From NCBI RefSeq assembly GCF_040882025.1, contig NZ_JBBECC010000168.1:1-14102 (forward strand): a stretch of DNA of 14,102 bases. Reading direction: 5' to 3'. Origin of the DNA: Parvibaculum sp040882025 (lineage in GTDB: Bacteria; Pseudomonadota; Alphaproteobacteria; Parvibaculales; Parvibaculaceae). Positions 6,396 to 13,126 of this stretch are shown here, in pieces; within the stretch, counting starts at the first letter, position 1; every line of letters begins with the position of its first letter. Under the pieces are notes generated by a model. The model was not told the DNA's origin, did not search any database, and saw only the letters and a program-made list of their open reading frames with translations. A program made the position numbers and the translations under genes.

Positions 6396-7007
6396 TCAGC
6401 TTCCGAGCTTGCCCTTTGTCGAGGGAATCTGCGTCGATGCACGCGGATCGATCTCGATGGCTTCGCGCAGTGCCCGAGCGAGGCCCTTGAAGCAGCTTTC
6501 GACGATGTGGTGATTGTTGTCGCCATACATGTTTTCGATGTGGAGCGTGATGCCGGCATTCTGCGCGAAGGCCTGGAACCACTCCTTGAAGAGCTCGGTG
6601 TCCATGTCGCCAAGCTTCGGCTTGGTGAAATTCACCTTCCAGATCAGATAGGGACGCTGCGAGACGTCGATCGAGACGCGCGTGCAGGTTTCGTCCATCG
6701 GAATGATGGCGGTTGCATAACGGCGGATACCCTTGAAGTCGCCCAGCGCCTGGCGCACAGCCTCACCGATGACGATGCCGGTGTCTTCGGTCGTGTGGTG
6801 GAAATCGATGTGGAGGTCGCCCTTGGCGCGCAGTTTGAGGTCGATCAGCGAGTGGCGCGAAAGCTGCTCGAGCATGTGGTCGAGAAAACCGATGCCGGTT
6901 TCGATGTCGTATTCGCCCTTGCCATCGAGGTCGAGCTCGACCGAAATCGAGGTCTCCTTGGTCTGGCGTTCGAGCTTTGCGGTGCGGGACTTCAAGGCTT
7001 CGGGCAT
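6396..7007 (-). CDS. hisB: Imidazoleglycerol-phosphate dehydratase (HisB)
   Basis: HisB dehydrates imidazole glycerol phosphate to imidazole acetol phosphate. It is the monofunctional form, 203 residues, with no fused histidinol-phosphatase domain. Metal-binding signatures are complete: GIGFLDHM at 38-45, DFHHTTED at 68-75 and DNNHHIVES at 163-171, which bind two Mn2+ ions in the 24-mer. The ATG at 7007 has GGAAG 6 nt upstream. It is the first gene of the minus-strand block, so the operon promoter should lie in 7008-7240. A weak candidate there is TAGACA (7169-7164) with TAACGT (7146-7141) at 17-bp spacing, inside the nested inverted repeat. No histidine-codon leader peptide was found. Confidence 0.98.
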   Translation of the reverse strand: MPEALKSRTAKLERQTKETSISVELDLDGKGEYDIETGIGFLDHMLEQLSRHSLIDLKLRAKGDLHIDFHHTTEDTGIVIGEAVRQALGDFKGIRRYATAIIPMDETCTRVSIDVSQRPYLIWKVNFTKPKLGDMDTELFKEWFQAFAQNAGITLHIENMYGDNNHHIVESCFKGLARALREAIEIDPRASTQIPSTKGKLGS

Positions 7008-7114
7008 CTCGGACTTCCGGCAGGCGTGATTTCAGCGGGCTTGTAGCAGGCGGCGCGAGAACCGGCCAGCGCAAAGCCACCGACTGCGTCGTTCCGCCAG
7101 TTAAAGCGACAATT

Positions 7115-7234
7115 CAATTTGAATCACAATGACTTACGAGACGTTAACCAAAATACTCGAGCTTGTCTAAGGTGTTACTTTAAGTCATTGGTCTTTTTCA
7201 TGCGGTATCAGCGATAAGCTATTGATTCAAATTG
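7115..7234. repeat. Nested perfect inverted repeats in the hisB/PPOX intergenic region
   Basis: Outer arms CAATTTGAATCA (7115-7126) and TGATTCAAATTG (7223-7234) are perfect 12-bp inverted repeats. Directly inside the left arm, CAATGACTTA (7127-7136) pairs perfectly with TAAGTCATTG (7181-7190). The left arms abut, while 32 nt separate the two right arms and 44 nt form the apex. The left outer arm also sits in a local palindrome, ATTCAA-T-TTGAAT (7112-7124). The region is AT-rich against a GC-rich background. Possible readings are a structured RNA, a pair of regulator sites serving divergent promoters, or a remnant short mobile element. The whole gap 7008-7360 (353 nt) holds no gene that could be supported; the parts outside the repeat are leaders of hisB and of the PPOX gene. 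Confidence 0.7.
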
Positions 7235-7360
7235 CAGCCACTCGTCTGTCCTAGTATTCGTCCAAGCATTCGTCACTATATCTTGTCGACCTGGGCCACT
7301 GGTACGCGATCCGGCGATGACCATATGGGGTGTTTGCGCAATCCGATCGAGGACCTCTTC

Positions 7361-7891
7361 ATGGCTTGGCAGAACCGCCTCACGCCCGAGCTCGCCCGTT
7401 TCATCGTCGAGCAGGATCATTTCTATCTCGGCACGGCCAATGCGGCCGGAAGACCCTATATCCAGCATCGCGGCGGTCCGAAGGGCTTTCTGAAGATTCT
7501 GGACGAGAATCGGCTCGGTTTTGCCGATTTTGCCGGCAATCAGCAATTCGTGACGCTCGGGCATCTGGCCGAGAACCCGCAGGCCTTCCTGTTCCTGATC
7601 GACTATCCCGCCCGGCGGCGCGTCAAGATCAGGGGGCAGGCCAAGGCTGTCGCCGACGATCCGGCGCTGACCCGCTCGCTGGCCGATCCCGCCTATCGCG
7701 GCCGGGTCGAGCGCGCCATCCTGATCGACATCGACGAATGGGACGCGAACTGCCCGAGCCATATCCTGCCGCGCTGGGACGCCACGGCCCTGACGCCGGC
7801 CTTCGAGCGTCTGGAGACCCGCATCCGGGCGCTCGAGACCCAGGTCCGCGAGCTCGGCGGCGATCCGGGCGCCTTCGATATGTCGGCCTGA
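7361..7891 (+). CDS. Pyridoxamine 5'-phosphate oxidase-family FMN-binding protein
   Basis: Protein of 176 residues with a split-barrel flavin-binding fold. Recognisable family blocks are FYLGTANAAGRPYIQHRGGP at 21-40, GFLKILDENRLGFADFAGN at 42-60, LAENPQAFLFLIDY at 69-82 and RRRVKIRGQAK at 85-95, then CPSHILPRWD at 131-140. The last 30 residues (ERLETRIRALETQVREL at 149-165) form a short coiled coil typical of this subgroup. Its substrate is unknown; members bind FMN, F420 or haem and act on small oxidised or flavin-linked compounds. The ATG at 7361 is preferred because GAGGA lies 7 nt upstream; an in-frame ATG at 7325 would add 12 residues and cannot be excluded. It diverges from hisB and converges on another PPOX-fold gene 19 nt away. 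Confidence 0.85.
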   Translation: MAWQNRLTPELARFIVEQDHFYLGTANAAGRPYIQHRGGPKGFLKILDENRLGFADFAGNQQFVTLGHLAENPQAFLFLIDYPARRRVKIRGQAKAVADDPALTRSLADPAYRGRVERAILIDIDEWDANCPSHILPRWDATALTPAFERLETRIRALETQVRELGGDPGAFDMSA

Positions 7892-7910
7892 GGCGCCGCC
7901 GCCCGGCCGG

Positions 7911-8528
7911 TCAATAGAGGTTCTTCTTCGCGTCGTCCTCCAGCGCCGTATCGATCAAAGCCGGCGCCATATCGAGCTTCATCTGGTCGCGCAGCATTTC
8001 GCCGAAGCTCGGCAACGCGTCGCGCGGCACATGATTGTCGGGGTTCCAGAGGGCCGAGCGCCTGAGCGCCTTGGTGCAATGGAGATAGACCTCTTTCACC
8101 TCGATCACGAGGACCGAACGCGGCGGCTTGCCATCGACGACGAAGCGCGCCATCAGCTCCGGCTCCACCGACGTGGTGGCAAGGCCATTGATACGCAGCA
8201 TTTCCTCGAAGCCCGGCAGAAAGAACAACAGGCCGACCGCCGGCGCGTGGGCGATGTTGGTCAGCGTATCGAGGCGGTTGTTGCCCGGCCGGTCGGGCAG
8301 GGCGAGGCGGCGTTCGTCGAGCACCTGGACGAAGCCCGGCTCACCGCCCCTGGGCGACACGTCGGCCAGCCCGTCCGGCCGGCTCGATCCGATGCAGAGA
8401 AAGGGCGAGAGCTCGATGAAGCGGCGCGAATGCGGATCGATCCAATCGAGCTGCTTGCCGAGCGCCCCGCCGGAGGGCTGCGGGTAGACCGTGCGAAGCG
8501 CATCCTCGGTTTTCAACTGACCGGACAT
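7911..8528 (-). CDS. PPOX-class probable FMN-dependent enzyme, DR_2398-like
   Basis: Protein of 205 residues from a second, different split-barrel subfamily, resembling the group called 'PPOX class, DR_2398 family'. Its blocks are SPFLCIGSSRPDGLADVSPR at 41-60, GFVQVLDERRLALPDRPGNN at 65-84, VGLLFFLPGFEEMLRINGLA at 98-117, VYLHCTKALRRSALWNP at 147-163. The last block (HCxKALxRSxLW) is diagnostic for the subgroup. Substrate and reaction are unknown; FMN binding is inferred from the fold. The ATG at 8528 is well supported by AGGAG 8 nt upstream. The same frame is open further upstream, across the hslV locus, but that stretch is antisense noise. It is divergent from hslV (180-nt gap) and convergent with the other PPOX gene. 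Confidence 0.87.
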   Translation of the reverse strand: MSGQLKTEDALRTVYPQPSGGALGKQLDWIDPHSRRFIELSPFLCIGSSRPDGLADVSPRGGEPGFVQVLDERRLALPDRPGNNRLDTLTNIAHAPAVGLLFFLPGFEEMLRINGLATTSVEPELMARFVVDGKPPRSVLVIEVKEVYLHCTKALRRSALWNPDNHVPRDALPSFGEMLRDQMKLDMAPALIDTALEDDAKKNLY

Positions 8529-8561
8529 GGTTGTTCTCCTCGATCGTAAATTTTGCGAAAG

Positions 8562-8567
8562 ATTATC
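8562..8567 (-). promoter_or_regulatory. Possible -10 element for the DR_2398-like gene
   Basis: GATAAT reads on the minus strand with TG just upstream (AAGTGATAATC), 34 nt before the ATG at 8528 and upstream of its AGGAG site. No good -35 hexamer lies 16-18 bp upstream, so this would be an extended -10 type at best. An alternative is TTGCAA (8575-8570) as a -35 with AATTTA (8552-8547) as a poor -10. Confidence 0.25.
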
Positions 8568-8615
8568 ACTTGCAACAGATCGGTGCCAGCCCGCATACCC
8601 GCCGGGACCGGCGCC

Positions 8616-8639
8616 GGACTTGACCCCTGGACTTGACCC
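8616..8639 (+). repeat. Tandem 13-bp direct repeat carrying CTTGAC upstream of hslV
   Basis: GGACTTGACCC occurs at 8616-8626 and again at 8629-8639, a 13-bp period with CT between copies. Each copy contains CTTGAC, the -35 core shared by alphaproteobacterial vegetative and RpoH (heat-shock) promoters. For the second copy (CTTGAC 8632-8637) a 17-18 bp spacer leads to CCACATGG, a weak match to an RpoH-type -10. hslV-hslU is a heat-shock operon in many proteobacteria, so this is a plausible but unproven promoter region. The rest of the 180-nt gap 8529-8708 is GC-rich and holds the palindrome CCGGCGCCGG at 8608-8617. Confidence 0.35.
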
Positions 8640-8708
8640 TATGGCGCGAAGCCGCCACATGGTAGCGGCTATCCCCGGCCCTCCCGACAGAATCCGACAG
8701 GAATAGAT

Positions 8709-9260
8709 ATGGCCTCGCACGATCCGATCAACTGGCACGGCACAACGATCCTTTCCGTGCGCAAAGGCGGCAAGGTGGCGATCGCGGGCGACGGGCAGGT
8801 GTCGATGGGCGACACGATCATGAAGGGCAATGCACGCAAGGTGCGGCCGCTGGGCAAGGGCGACGTCATTGCCGGATTCGCCGGCGCGACCGCCGATGCG
8901 ATGACATTGTTCGAGCGGCTCGAAGCCAAGATCGAGCAATATCCGGGGCAGCTCACGCGAGCCTGCGTCGAACTCGCCAAGGACTGGCGGACCGATCGAT
9001 ACCTGCGCCGCCTCGAAGCGCTGATGATCGTCGCCGACAAGGAGGCGACGCTGGTGTTGACCGGCAATGGCGACGTGCTGGAGCCCGAGGGCGGCATTGT
9101 CGGCATCGGTTCGGGCGGAAATTATGCGCTGGCTGCCGCCCGCGCGCTCGCCGACAGCGACCTCGACGCCGAGGCCATCGTCCGCAAGGCGATGGGCATT
9201 GCCGCCGATATCTGCGTCTACACCAACAACAATCTCACCCTTGAAAGCCTCGACGCGTGA
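8709..9260 (+). CDS. hslV: ATP-dependent protease peptidase subunit (HslV/ClpQ)
   Basis: HslV is the proteasome-like threonine peptidase of the two-component HslUV protease. The 183-residue precursor has a short propeptide MASHDPINWHG, after which T12 (TTILSVRKGG) becomes the nucleophilic N-terminus. Further marks are the family segments GDGQVSMGDTIMKGNARKVR at 28-47, AGFAGATADAMTLFERLE at 55-72, and the metal/active-site region GIGSGGNYALAAARAL at 132-147. Two rings of six stack to form the core capped by HslU. The ATG has AGGAA upstream at a good distance. The TGA stop overlaps the GTG start of the next gene by 4 nt. The catalytic residues look intact. Confidence 0.97.
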   Translation: MASHDPINWHGTTILSVRKGGKVAIAGDGQVSMGDTIMKGNARKVRPLGKGDVIAGFAGATADAMTLFERLEAKIEQYPGQLTRACVELAKDWRTDRYLRRLEALMIVADKEATLVLTGNGDVLEPEGGIVGIGSGGNYALAAARALADSDLDAEAIVRKAMGIAADICVYTNNNLTLESLDA

Positions 9261-9844
9261 CCTCGGCGGCGCTCCGGCGGCGGCAACCGCCTCTATGGCT
9301 GATTGCCTGCGCAGGGCTTCTTTTGTTGCAGGCCGGGCTGCTCTGGGGAATGGGCCGCGTTCCGATCTGCACATGCGGCACGGTAAAACTCTGGCACGGC
9401 GTCGTTCTGAGTTCCGAGAATTCGCAGCATCTGAGCGACTGGTACACATTCTCCCATGTCATCCACGGGTTCATCTTCTACGGGCTCGCCTTCCTTCTGC
9501 TGCGGCGTTTCCCCATCGGCTGGCGTCTCGCCGCCGCGTTGTTGGTCGAGGGTGGATGGGAAGTGCTCGAAAACACGCCCATGATCATCGAGCGCTACCG
9601 CGCCGGAACCATTTCGCTCGACTATTTCGGCGACAGCATCGTCAATTCGGTGGCCGACAGCCTGGCGATGGTGCTCGGCTTTGTCCTGGCGGCGCGGTTG
9701 CCCATATGGATGATTGTGCTGGCTGCCATTTTCATGGAGGCCGGCGTCGGCTACATGATCCGCGATAATCTTGCCTTGAATATCCTGATGTTGATCTACC
9801 CCGTTGATGCTGTGCATGCATGGCAGGCGGGAGGAGGAACCTAA
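9257..9844 (+). CDS. DUF2585 (UPF0314) integral membrane protein
   Basis: Protein of 195 residues with about five hydrophobic spans (roughly 12-32, 66-83, 88-102, 130-146, 148-163, and a further apolar run 171-183). Polar residues are conserved within or between spans: CTCG at 38-41, SHVIHG at 66-71, EGGWEVLEN at 98-106 and DYFGDSIVNSVAD at 122-134. This matches the DUF2585/UPF0314 family of alphaproteobacterial membrane proteins, function unknown. The start is GTG at 9257 within the sequence GTGA, so it overlaps the hslV stop by 4 nt and is probably translated by coupling. It ends 5 nt before the hslU ATG and carries hslU's ribosome-binding site. Its place inside the protease operon is notable, but no functional link is proven. 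Confidence 0.85.
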   Translation: MTSAALRRRQPPLWLIACAGLLLLQAGLLWGMGRVPICTCGTVKLWHGVVLSSENSQHLSDWYTFSHVIHGFIFYGLAFLLLRRFPIGWRLAAALLVEGGWEVLENTPMIIERYRAGTISLDYFGDSIVNSVADSLAMVLGFVLAARLPIWMIVLAAIFMEAGVGYMIRDNLALNILMLIYPVDAVHAWQAGGGT

Positions 9845-9849
9845 ATTCC

Positions 9850-11157
9850 ATGACCAGTTTTTCCCCACGTGAAATCGTCTCCGAGCTCGACCGCTATATT
9901 GTCGGCCAGCGCGACGCCAAGCGCGCGGTCGCGATTGCGCTCCGCAACCGCTGGCGGCGACAGCAACTGCCGGAGGATTTGCGCGAAGAGGTTTTGCCGA
10001 AAAACATCCTGATGATCGGGCCAACCGGTGTCGGCAAAACCGAAATCTCGCGCCGCCTGGCGCGGCTCGCCGAGGCTCCCTTCATCAAGGTCGAGGCGAC
10101 CAAGTTCACCGAAGTCGGCTATGTCGGCCGCGATGTCGAGCAAATCATCCGCGACCTCGTCGAAATCGCGCTTGGTATGACGCGGGCCAGAAAGCGCAAG
10201 GATGTCGAGGCGAAAGCCCATCTCGCGGCCGAAGACCGCGTGCTCGAAGCACTGGTCGGCAAGGGTGCCGGCGAGGCGACACGCGACAGCTTCCGCAAGA
10301 AACTCCGCTCGGGCGAGCTCGACGCGAAGGAAATCGAGGTCGAGGTTGCCGATAGCGGCGGCGGCATGCCGACTTTCGACATACCGGGAATGCCGGGCAG
10401 CCAGGTCGGCATGATCAATCTCGGCGATATCATGGGCAAGGCGTTTGGCGGCCGGACAAAAACGCGGCGCATGAATGTCCGCGACAGCTATGAAGTGCTG
10501 ATTTCCGAAGAAAGCGACAAGCTGCTCGACCAGGAACAGTTGACGCAGGAGGCCATCCTTTCGGTCGAACAGAACGGCATCGTCTTTCTCGACGAGGTCG
10601 ACAAGATCTGCGCCCGAGCCGAGCGGCAGGGCGGCGATGTCAGCCGTGAAGGCGTGCAGCGCGATTTGCTGCCGCTGATCGAAGGCACGACGGTTTCAAC
10701 CAAACATGGCGCCGTCAAGACCGACCACATTCTTTTCATTGCGTCGGGCGCGTTTCACATCGCGAAGCCTTCCGATCTGTTGCCGGAACTGCAGGGACGG
10801 CTGCCGATTCGGGTCGAGCTCAAGGCGCTCGGCAAGGACGAGTTGCGCCGTGTGCTGACCGAACCCGAGGCGAGCCTGATCAAGCAATATGTGGCGCTGA
10901 TGGAAACGGAAGGCGTGACGCTCACCTTCACCGACGAGGGCATCGACGCCATCGCCGACATCGCGGCGACCGTCAACGCCACCGTCGAGAATATCGGCGC
11001 GCGCCGTCTTCACACGGTCATGGAGCGCGTGCTCGACGAGATCAGCTTCGGCGCCACCGATCGGACCGGCGAAACGGTGACGGTCGATGCGCCCTATGTG
11101 CAGAAGCATGTCGGCGATCTGTCGCGGAATGCCGATCTGTCGAAGTTCATTCTCTGA
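9850..11157 (+). CDS. hslU: HslU (ClpY) AAA+ unfoldase of the HslUV protease
   Basis: HslU is the hexameric ATPase that recognises and unfolds substrates and threads them into HslV. The 435-residue protein has Walker A GPTGVGKT at 57-64, the pore loop GYVG at 90-93 (FTEVGYVGRDVE), an intermediate I-domain at about 110-240, Walker B IVFLDEVDK at 244-252, the arginine-rich RDLLPLIEG at 271-279, and sensor 2 GARRLH at 383-388. The C-terminal tail LSKFIL is the docking peptide that inserts into HslV. The ATG at 9850 has GGAGGAA about 10 nt upstream. The frame extends 10 codons further to an ATG at 9820, but that overlaps the preceding gene and lacks support. It is convergent with the dioxygenase gene, with only 6 nt between stop codons. 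Confidence 0.98.
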   Translation: MTSFSPREIVSELDRYIVGQRDAKRAVAIALRNRWRRQQLPEDLREEVLPKNILMIGPTGVGKTEISRRLARLAEAPFIKVEATKFTEVGYVGRDVEQIIRDLVEIALGMTRARKRKDVEAKAHLAAEDRVLEALVGKGAGEATRDSFRKKLRSGELDAKEIEVEVADSGGGMPTFDIPGMPGSQVGMINLGDIMGKAFGGRTKTRRMNVRDSYEVLISEESDKLLDQEQLTQEAILSVEQNGIVFLDEVDKICARAERQGGDVSREGVQRDLLPLIEGTTVSTKHGAVKTDHILFIASGAFHIAKPSDLLPELQGRLPIRVELKALGKDELRRVLTEPEASLIKQYVALMETEGVTLTFTDEGIDAIADIAATVNATVENIGARRLHTVMERVLDEISFGATDRTGETVTVDAPYVQKHVGDLSRNADLSKFIL

Positions 11158-11163
11158 GGCCCG

Positions 11164-12225
11164 TCAGGCCGGTTCGCGCTCCCTGCGGCCGAAGGCCATC
11201 GCGTGACTCTCGCTTTCGGGAAGCGCAAGCGTTCCCTCGGCGACAAGCTTCTTGAGATAGGTAAAGGTGCGCATGGTCTGCGTCACCAGATGGCCGCCCG
11301 CGACGTAAGCCGGATAGCGCGCCGCACCGTCGACAAATTGTGGTAGCGGCTCGATCCGCGTGTCGTAATCGAGCGAGCAGAACAGCGGAAACGAATAGCG
11401 CTCGCCGGGCACGTTGCGCACGCGGTGCGGCGTTGCGATGAAACGGCCATTGGTCATCGCTTCCAGCATATCGCCGATATTGATGACGAAGGCGCCCTCG
11501 ATCGGCGGCGCATCGATCCAGCGGCCATCGGCATTCATCACCTCCAGCCCCGGCGCCGTCACATGCAGGATCGTGAAGCACTCATAATCGGTGTGTGCGC
11601 TGATGCCCCATTCGGCTGCCGCGCGCGCGGGATCCGCCGGGTAATGCACGAGGCGCAACTGCGAGGGCGGCTTGGTCAGCATGCTTTCGAAATAATTTTC
11701 ATCGAGGCCGAGCGACAAGGCGAAGCCGCGAAAGATCGTATGGCCGAGCGTCATCGCGCGTTCGTAATAAGCATAGACGTCGCGTTGCATCTCCGGCATG
11801 CCGGCCGGCCACTGGTTCGGTCCGAGCATCCGGTAACCCCTGACATGGTCGGGATCGTCGCCGGACAGTTCGACCGAGAGATCGAAGGCCTCTTTCTTGT
11901 CGATCTTCGAGGGACCGGTGCCGTCGTAGAAACCTTCCTCGCCGGTCGGCACATAGCCGCGATGGGCGCGCGACTTGCCGATATAGAGTTCCATCTTGCG
12001 TTCGAGTGGTTCGGCGAAAAATTCCGCGGCGCGGGCTTCGAGCCTTTCAATCATGTCGGGCGGAATGCCGTGGCCCGTCACATAGAGGAAACCGATATTG
12101 CTTGCGGCATCCGCCATCTCGGCGGCCACCTTGCGTTTCGCTTCCGCGTCGCTCGAAAACAGGGCTGCAATGTCGACGACCGGGATGCTTGTAAAAGCGG
12201 TGCCTTTTCCTTCGGGTTCACTCAT
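11164..12225 (-). CDS. 2-oxoglutarate/Fe(II)-dependent dioxygenase, isopenicillin N synthase family
   Basis: Protein of 353 residues. The N-terminal DIOX_N domain (about 13-120) begins SIPVVDIAALF and includes GFLYVTGHGIP at 45-55. The C-terminal double-stranded beta-helix domain (about 188-300) has the iron triad H211-x-D213 (ISAHTDYECFTIL) and H267 (ATPHRV), and the 2OG-anchoring RxS at R276/S278 (ERYSFPLF). All catalytic residues are present, so an active oxygenase is expected. The substrate is unknown; relatives include isopenicillin N synthase, ACC oxidase and plant-type hydroxylases. The ATG at 12225 is preferred (GAGGA 5 nt upstream); an ATG at 12237 would add 4 residues and overlap the previous stop as ATGA. 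It is the last gene of the LysR/unknown/oxygenase run and probably translationally coupled to the gene before it. Confidence 0.92.
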   Translation of the reverse strand: MSEPEGKGTAFTSIPVVDIAALFSSDAEAKRKVAAEMADAASNIGFLYVTGHGIPPDMIERLEARAAEFFAEPLERKMELYIGKSRAHRGYVPTGEEGFYDGTGPSKIDKKEAFDLSVELSGDDPDHVRGYRMLGPNQWPAGMPEMQRDVYAYYERAMTLGHTIFRGFALSLGLDENYFESMLTKPPSQLRLVHYPADPARAAAEWGISAHTDYECFTILHVTAPGLEVMNADGRWIDAPPIEGAFVINIGDMLEAMTNGRFIATPHRVRNVPGERYSFPLFCSLDYDTRIEPLPQFVDGAARYPAYVAGGHLVTQTMRTFTYLKKLVAEGTLALPESESHAMAFGRREREPA

Positions 12226-12233
12226 GACAGTCC

Positions 12234-13052
12234 TCATTCACCACGACACTCGAAAACAGGCGTGCCGCGCAGGTCGATGACTTCCCAATGGCGCGCCATC
12301 ACCCGGCCGTCTGCGTCGGTGTCGGCGGTGGCGAGCGTCGCGCCGCCGAAGACCGGCGCCAGCGTCTTGCCCTCGCGAAAAGGCAGGCTCGAGCGCTGCA
12401 CGATCCAGCCGGCACTTGTCACGATGCCTTGCGAAATCTCGCAATCGACAAGTGCGCGCGCCTCGTCAAGCGTGGCGGCGCGCGCCACGCAATCGCGCAG
12501 GTGAAGATGCGGCGGGGGCATCGCCACGCGATCCCGCGCATACATGAAGAGATGACCGAGACGGATCAGCGCCGCCTTCCGGCCGCCGTCGCGATCTCGC
12601 AACCGCATCGCCCAACAGGGCTCGGCCGCGATCGGCTCGCGGTGCCAGTGCTCGATATAGGGAATGTCGGCGCCCTCTTCGATCATGACATCGCCCTCGA
12701 CCCGGAGGCGGCCACGATCCGAATAGATCGCTTCGGGCTGGAAATCGATGTCGCGCCGCCATTCGAACCAGCCGCCCTCATGAACAAGTTCGCCGGCGAA
12801 GCCTTCCTGCCGCGCCAGCCAGCCCATATCGCGGGGCGTGAGGTCGGCGAGCGAAGCGACATGCGCGAAATCGGGGCGGCCGGCAGGCTGGCGCAGATCG
12901 AGATAGAGCCCCGGCCCCTGCAGCCAGTTGACCCAGGATGTGTCGTCGCGCCGGCCGTCCGGCCAGAGGATCAGCGAGCGCCGCCAGAGGCCCGTCAGAT
13001 TGTCGAGTCTGGGTTCCGGAAGCGGTCTGACGAGGGATGCGGCGATCGACAT
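12234..13052 (-). CDS. Conserved hypothetical protein, beta-rich, partner of the dioxygenase
   Basis: I do not recognise a named family with certainty. The 272-residue protein (ATG at 13052) has no signal peptide or membrane span. It is rich in Trp, Arg and Asp and has strongly patterned motifs: LWRRSLILWPDGRRDDTSWV at 22-41, WLQGPGLYLDLRQPAGRPDF at 43-62, LARQEGFAGELV at 79-90, EWRRDIDFQP at 97-106, YIEHWHRE at 132-139, and LFMYARDR at 168-175. This alternating pattern suggests a beta-barrel or lipocalin-like fold that binds a ligand. A GTG at 13067 could be an alternative start (+5 residues); neither has a clear ribosome-binding site. It abuts the dioxygenase gene: their junction reads ATGA, so the two are likely coupled and act on related compounds. 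Function is unknown. Confidence 0.8.
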   Translation of the reverse strand: MSIAASLVRPLPEPRLDNLTGLWRRSLILWPDGRRDDTSWVNWLQGPGLYLDLRQPAGRPDFAHVASLADLTPRDMGWLARQEGFAGELVHEGGWFEWRRDIDFQPEAIYSDRGRLRVEGDVMIEEGADIPYIEHWHREPIAAEPCWAMRLRDRDGGRKAALIRLGHLFMYARDRVAMPPPHLHLRDCVARAATLDEARALVDCEISQGIVTSAGWIVQRSSLPFREGKTLAPVFGGATLATADTDADGRVMARHWEVIDLRGTPVFECRGE

Positions 13053-13109
13053 GGATTCATGCTGCACCGCGAGAGGTCATTGGCCTAGACGGTAAATTCC
13101 GATGAATGG

Positions 13110-13126
13110 CATAGACGAAATCTATG
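13110..13126. promoter_or_regulatory. Candidate LysR-type operator (T-N11-A dyad)
   Basis: CATAGA-CGAAA-TCTATG is a 6-bp perfect dyad with a 5-nt spacer and contains T13112-N11-A13124, the classic LysR-type box. It overlaps the stop codon of the lysR-like gene (13124-13122) and lies 58 nt upstream of the ATG at 13052, at the position of a promoter for the downstream pair. Binding by the neighbouring regulator is inferred from position and symmetry. The gap between the two genes is about 70 nt and contains no other recognised site. Confidence 0.5.

Noticed and set aside
7008..7114. Histidine attenuator (leader peptide with His codons plus terminator) upstream of hisB
   Set aside because: No short frame with a run of histidine codons and no U-tailed terminator is visible; the nested repeat lies further upstream and does not have this layout.
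7137..7186. CtrA-type TTAA-N7-TTAA site or origin-like region in the AT-rich gap
   Set aside because: GTTAACC gives only one half-site; no second TTAA occurs at the right spacing and no DnaA boxes cluster there.
7892..7910. Terminator between the two convergent PPOX genes
   Set aside because: The 19-nt spacer is GC-rich and partly palindromic (CCGGCCGG) but has no loop or U-run.
8572..8588. Sigma-54-like promoter (TGGCAC ... TTGC) upstream of the DR_2398-like gene
   Set aside because: The GG and GC elements are 12 nt apart instead of the required 10, so it does not fit a sigma-54 promoter.
8529..9449. Upstream extension of the DR_2398-like gene on the minus strand
   Set aside because: The frame runs antisense through hslV and into DUF2585; the strong AGGAG-preceded ATG at 8528 and the family N-terminus mark the true start.
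11150..11185. Bidirectional terminator between the convergent hslU and dioxygenase genes
   Set aside because: Only a 4-bp GGCC self-pairing with no U-run on either strand; too weak to call.
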